DNA of 9,387 nucleotides from CAYMCV01 sp964389005 (GTDB lineage: Bacteria; Bacillota; Clostridia; Lachnospirales; Lachnospiraceae), in assembly GCA_964389005.1 (NCBI GenBank), contig CAYMCV010000100.1, forward strand, positions 1-9,387, read 5' to 3'. The stretch's first letter is position 1, and every line of letters begins with the position of its first letter. The notes beneath the pieces were generated by a model. That model saw only the letters and a program-made list of their open reading frames with translations. It had not been told where the DNA came from and searched no databases. The translations under genes and the position numbers were made by a program. Below are positions 6,406-9,387 of the stretch, piece by piece.

Positions 6406-7510
6406 AACTAATATTCAAATCGACGTTGCCCGATACGCCTTCCACTTTGCCTTGTGTCGAATACTGCCACATTGTAAATCGATACGGATAGTCAGGAACG
6501 TCGCTCTCCTGCGCCAGCCATATATCCAAATCCGTCAAAGCCGCATAATTAATCTTCGTCAATACCCATTCTTTGTCACCGTATATGACGGCATTATAAC
6601 CGGATTCGCGAATTTTACCCACAAATGTACGCGCAATTCTCGTCCGTTCTTCTTTGGTCAACGCATCTATGCGCGATGTGTCATTGTCAATGGATTCCAT
6701 GTCAAAAGCAACCGGATAGGTAATCTCATAATCAGCCAAGTATTCTATCACCATCTCCGCTTCCTCAAGTGCTTCTTCCTCGGTGATGGCCTGCGAGAAA
6801 AAATACACGCCGACGTTGAGTCCTGCATCGGTTGCGCGCTTGATATTATCGGCATAACACTCATCCAACATCAATTGCCCGGAACTGTAACCGCGTGCCC
6901 CCAAACGAATCATGACAAAATCAATTCCGTCTTTTTTAACCTCGTTAAAATCCACATATCCCTGATACTTCGAAATATCAATTCCCATATAAGACGATAA
7001 CTTTTGTTCTACATAATATGTCATACGATTGTCACGCGACACCAGTCCGGTATAATCGTACTCATTCTGTGGAAGATACCGGCTGACAGATATCCATTCT
7101 TCCGTACCGTCTGCATGAACCACAAGTGTATGGCTTCCATCCTTTGTTATGTCCGTTTCCTCGGATGCGTCCTCACTCAATTCCGGTTCCTGAGACTGCG
7201 GCTGCGTTGATTCGTACTCCTCCCAGATATCGAGATCGTCGGAAATCAGCGTGCTTCCGCTGATGATGCCCGATAATTCATCATCCACCGCCTTCTGTTG
7301 TGACGATAAGGATTCCACTGCTTGCCCCATTCCGTTTTCTTCTGCATTCGGCGTTTTCCTTTTTTGAAATAAAGTATCACGATTCACGAAAAGCACAATT
7401 CCCAAAACTGCGACTGTAAAAAGACATACAGCCAGTACCGCATATCCGAGAATTCCCTTACCTTCACCTTCTGATTCGTTCATAAATGTATCGTCATCTT
7501 CCAGTCTCAC
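6383..7510 (-). CDS. Membrane-anchored GH25 muramidase (lysozyme family)
   Basis: This enzyme is expected to cleave the beta-1,4 bond between N-acetylmuramic acid and N-acetylglucosamine in peptidoglycan outside the cell. The 375-residue protein has an acidic cytoplasmic N-terminus, one membrane segment at about 20-42 followed by positive residues, a low-complexity acidic Ser/Glu/Gln-rich linker (about 55-125), and the GH25 domain from about 174 to the end. Conserved residues are present: GIDISKYQG with Asp178, VAFDMES with Asp270 and Glu272 (the catalytic DxE), and MWQYS and VDLN near the C-terminus. Start is GTG at 7510 with an AAGGAG site 6 nt upstream; the ATG at codon 10 lacks such a site. 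The positive charges after the membrane segment are unusual for an N-in anchor, but the acidic linker and hydrolase fit an outside location. It converges on and overlaps the AP2-like gene by 23 bp and diverges from apbE. Confidence 0.92.
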   Translation of the reverse strand: MRLEDDDTFMNESEGEGKGILGYAVLAVCLFTVAVLGIVLFVNRDTLFQKRKTPNAEENGMGQAVESLSSQQKAVDDELSGIISGSTLISDDLDIWEEYESTQPQSQEPELSEDASEETDITKDGSHTLVVHADGTEEWISVSRYLPQNEYDYTGLVSRDNRMTYYVEQKLSSYMGIDISKYQGYVDFNEVKKDGIDFVMIRLGARGYSSGQLMLDECYADNIKRATDAGLNVGVYFFSQAITEEEALEEAEMVIEYLADYEITYPVAFDMESIDNDTSRIDALTKEERTRIARTFVGKIRESGYNAVIYGDKEWVLTKINYAALTDLDIWLAQESDVPDYPYRFTMWQYSTQGKVEGVSGNVDLNISFIDYSIK

Positions 7511-7569
7511 ACAGTTCTCCTTTCCGAAGACAAATTCATCCGATTGGAATTAGTTTTCTAACTTTGCAC

Positions 7570-7598
7570 TTTACATTTTATCTAAAAATCACTATGAT
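7570..7598 (+). promoter_or_regulatory. Sigma-A-type promoter for apbE
   Basis: TTTACA (7570-7575), a 17-bp spacer and TATGAT (7593-7598) each match consensus at 5 of 6 positions. The expected start is A7605, six bases after the -10, which is the first base of the hairpin at 7605-7625. The leader is about 49 nt to the GTG at 7654. Confidence 0.7.
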
Positions 7599-7603
7599 TA
7601 CAA
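7575..7603 (-). promoter_or_regulatory. Candidate promoter for the GH25 gene, interlocked with the apbE promoter
   Basis: On the minus strand TTGTAA (7603-7598), a 17-bp spacer and TAAAAT (7580-7575) give matches of 4 and 5 of 6. Its -35 touches the -10 of the apbE promoter and its -10 touches the -35 of that promoter, so both occupy the same 34 bp in opposite directions. The leader to the GTG at 7510 would be about 58 nt. Confidence 0.45.
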
Positions 7604-7604
7604 C

Positions 7605-7625
7605 ATGGGAATGGACGATTCCCAT
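7605..7625 (+). promoter_or_regulatory. Perfect hairpin at the 5' end of the apbE transcript
   Basis: ATGGGAAT (7605-7612) and ATTCCCAT (7618-7625) are perfect complements around a 5-nt loop GGACG. With the predicted start at A7605 the stem would begin at the first nucleotide of the mRNA. It may protect the 5' end or act as a binding site for a dimeric regulator. It is not followed by a T-run and is upstream of the gene, so it is not a terminator. Confidence 0.6.
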
Positions 7626-7653
7626 AGGAAACGCAACATAACGGAGAAAAAAA

Positions 7654-8667
7654 GTGAAACAAATATCAAATTCACATCTTACACGATGTATTGCCCTCAT
7701 GCTAATCGCACTGTCGCTTCCCTTGCTTCTGTCCTGTGCCCAAGGAAATACACCCGTACAGGTTACGGGGTTTTATTTTAATACGGTTGTTCGTTTTACT
7801 TTTTATGGAGATGATGCCGAAACGTTTGCAGAACCCTGTCTATCGCTTTGCGAAACCTATGAAAACTTATTCAGCAGGACCGTGGAAGGCAGCGATATTT
7901 GGAACCTCAATCACGCCGATGGTAAGGCGGTCACAGTTTCCGATGAAACCATTGTGTTACTGGAAACAGCGCTTGCTTATTATGAACTCTCAAATGGTAA
8001 AACCGATTGTACGATTGCACCGCTTATGGATCTTTGGGATTTTACCTCCGGTGTGACAAACACACCTCCCGAAAAAGCACAAGTTGAGGCTCTTTTGCCC
8101 TCGGTAGATTGTCGTAACTTAAACATTAGCGGAAATACAGTACAATTGTCAGATGAATCTGCGGCTGTCGATTTGGGCTTCATTGCCAAAGGCTATGTTG
8201 CCGACCGAATTAAGGAATATCTATGTGAAAACGGTGTTACAAGTGCCATCATTGATCTTGGCGGCAATGTGTTGACCATAGGAGTCAAACCATCAGGAGA
8301 TCCCTTTACCGTTGGAATTCAGGCACCTTTTAAAGATTCCGGCACACCGATTGCCTCACTAAGTGTTACCGATCGTTCTGTTGTGACATCAGGTATCTAT
8401 GAACGATACTTTGTCGCAAACGATACCGTGTACCATCATATCTTACTTCCGCAAACCGGCTTTCCCGTGCAAAACGAACTTGCCGGTGTAACCATCATTT
8501 CCGATTCATCACTTACCGGAGATGCACTAAGCACCACCTGCCTTCTCTTAGGTCTTGAGGAAGCCCAAAAACTCATTGCTAACCGTGACGATGCAGAAGC
8601 TGTCTTTGTAACAAGAGACAATGAAGTGCTGTGTACAGATGAATCACTTGATATTAAACTGTACTAG
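7654..8667 (+). CDS. apbE: FAD:protein FMN transferase, ApbE family lipoprotein
   Basis: ApbE enzymes transfer FMN from FAD to a Thr/Ser of a target protein, such as RnfG/NqrC-like subunits or FMN-binding-domain proteins, on the outer face of the membrane, with Mg2+. The 337-residue protein begins with a signal peptide and lipobox LLSC with Cys28 as the lipidated residue. Family motifs follow: NGKTDCTIAPLMDLW, DLGFIAKGY at 173-181, DLGGN at 201-205, TSGIYERYF, YHHI at 260-263, and DALSTT from Asp290 with Thr294, the expected metal ligands. The motif after YHHI reads LLPQTG where the family usually has LDPxTG, so Leu265 replaces a common Asp. Start is GTG with GGAG 8 nt upstream; no better ATG exists before the signal peptide. 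No obvious flavinylated target or Rnf/Nqr gene is in the window. It is divergent from the GH25 gene and convergent with polC, 77 bp away. Confidence 0.94.
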   Translation: MKQISNSHLTRCIALMLIALSLPLLLSCAQGNTPVQVTGFYFNTVVRFTFYGDDAETFAEPCLSLCETYENLFSRTVEGSDIWNLNHADGKAVTVSDETIVLLETALAYYELSNGKTDCTIAPLMDLWDFTSGVTNTPPEKAQVEALLPSVDCRNLNISGNTVQLSDESAAVDLGFIAKGYVADRIKEYLCENGVTSAIIDLGGNVLTIGVKPSGDPFTVGIQAPFKDSGTPIASLSVTDRSVVTSGIYERYFVANDTVYHHILLPQTGFPVQNELAGVTIISDSSLTGDALSTTCLLLGLEEAQKLIANRDDAEAVFVTRDNEVLCTDESLDIKLY

Positions 8668-8744
8668 TATACCAATCATAGACCACTTACGTAACTACAC
8701 CGTCCCATCTCAAACTGTTTTATCGACAAACGTAGTGTCATAGG
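8668..8744. other. Convergent gap between apbE and polC without a clear terminator
   Basis: This 77-bp gap separates the stop codons of two convergent genes. I find only a 5-bp ACTAC/GTAGT pairing and the palindrome TTACGTAA at 8688-8695, neither followed by a T-run. Neither transcript has a recognisable intrinsic terminator here. Confidence 0.5.
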
Positions 8745-9387
8745 TCACGCCATCGAATTGAAGTCAAAAATACTCAATTGGTTACTCTCCGGCAAATCAG
8801 CCAGTAATCCCATCCCGACAAGTGTCTCAACCACACTTTTCGGTACTTTGGTACGCTCTCTGAAATCATCTCTCGAAAAGAACGGTCCACACTTGATTGC
8901 TTCGACAATCCCCTCCGCCGCTTTATCTGCAAGTCCCTCGACGCTAATCAAGGGGGGCATGATTTTACCCTCCAATATGGTGAAATTCCTTGGATGTGCA
9001 CGATAAATATCCAGCGGATGAAACTCAAATCCACGCGCATACATTTCCTGTACGATTCGCATATCTTTGATGGTATCTTCTTCTTTCTGTGTCAAATTGT
9101 CTTTGTTTGCTTTATAATTCGCCAAAACTGTCTCTAAATGTTTCTTTCCGTGACACATAATTTCATAGGAAAAAGCCGATGCACGAATGCTGAAATAAGC
9201 TGCATAATAAGCAAGCGGATAGTTCACTTTGCAATACGCAATGCGCCATGCCATCATGACATATGCAGCAGCATGCGCTTTCGGGAACATGTACTTAATT
9301 TTCTTGCAGGACCAAATATACCAATCAGGAACATTTGCTTCCTTCATTGCCTCTTCCCATTCTGGTTTCAGCCCTTTTCCCTTACGC
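8745..9387 (-). CDS. polC: DNA polymerase III alpha subunit, Gram-positive PolC type, C-terminal fragment
   Basis: PolC is the replicative DNA polymerase with built-in 3'-5' exonuclease of Firmicutes. Only the last 213 codons are inside the window; the complete protein is usually about 1,450 residues and the frame is open through the right edge without a start. The fragment opens in RKGKGLKPEWEEAM and continues with VPDWYI and KKIKYMFPKAHAAAYVMMA, a nearly invariant PolC stretch from the end of the polymerase region, then the C-terminal helix-hairpin-helix-like part (about RDDFRERTKVPKSVVETL) and the typical ending LPESNQLSIFDF. The stop is TGA at 8747-8745. An internal ATG at 9347 gives a 200-codon frame but is not a gene start. 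PolC commonly ends an operon with isoprenoid and RseP-type protease genes; that part is outside the window. Confidence 0.97.
   Translation of the reverse strand, partial: RKGKGLKPEWEEAMKEANVPDWYIWSCKKIKYMFPKAHAAAYVMMAWRIAYCKVNYPLAYYAAYFSIRASAFSYEIMCHGKKHLETVLANYKANKDNLTQKEEDTIKDMRIVQEMYARGFEFHPLDIYRAHPRNFTILEGKIMPPLISVEGLADKAAEGIVEAIKCGPFFSRDDFRERTKVPKSVVETLVGMGLLADLPESNQLSIFDFNSMA

Noticed and set aside
6452..7000. 182-codon plus-strand open frame
   Set aside because: Antisense to the catalytic domain of the GH25 gene, with Cys/Arg/Ile-rich composition of a shadow frame.
7605..7781. 58-codon frame starting at the predicted apbE transcription start (possible leaderless small protein)
   Set aside because: Most of it overlaps the apbE signal peptide region in another frame, its ATG is inside the hairpin stem, and the product shows no sensible features. 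Kept only as a curiosity because the AP2-like gene shows a similar -10 to ATG spacing.

Overview
The window looks like chromosomal DNA of a low-GC, Gram-positive Clostridia-type bacterium, most likely a Lachnospiraceae relative. The reasons are the carboxy-terminal end of a PolC-type replicative DNA polymerase (a Firmicutes marker), a SleB/CwlJ-type cell wall hydrolase, a membrane-anchored GH25 muramidase, an ApbE lipoprotein and a threonine synthase of the long type. Family assignments come from reading motifs by eye; no search was run. I see no RNA gene, insertion sequence, CRISPR array or attachment site. No gene-free stretch exceeds 150 bases.

Left part (1-4890, all minus strand): a promoter at 4861-4889 reads into thrC (threonine synthase), then a response regulator/diguanylate cyclase, then a glycogen debranching enzyme of the GlgX type that runs off the left edge. 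The gaps are 57 and 26 bp with no convincing terminator, so these three may be one transcript. The diguanylate cyclase carries a second, degenerate GGDEF-like domain and lacks the usual RxxD inhibitory site.

Middle part (4892-7510): a SleB-like hydrolase (minus) is divergent from a 265-residue protein (plus) that I read as AP2-like domain, novel middle region with an HNH-like remnant, and second AP2-like domain. This protein is the most unusual gene in the window. It appears to be expressed from an extended -10 promoter that places the transcription start on its ATG (leaderless). Its 3' end overlaps by 23 bp the 3' end of a convergent GH25 muramidase gene, and a strong intrinsic terminator for the muramidase transcript lies inside its coding sequence, so about the last 330 bases of its mRNA would be antisense to the muramidase mRNA. 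The putative DNA-binding protein therefore sits between two peptidoglycan hydrolases.

Right part (7511-9387): the GH25 gene and apbE (FAD:protein FMN transferase lipoprotein) diverge from a 143-bp gap in which two sigma-A-like promoters interlock over the same 34 bp. The apbE transcript would begin exactly with a perfect 8-bp hairpin. apbE is convergent with the 3' end of polC, which enters from the right edge.
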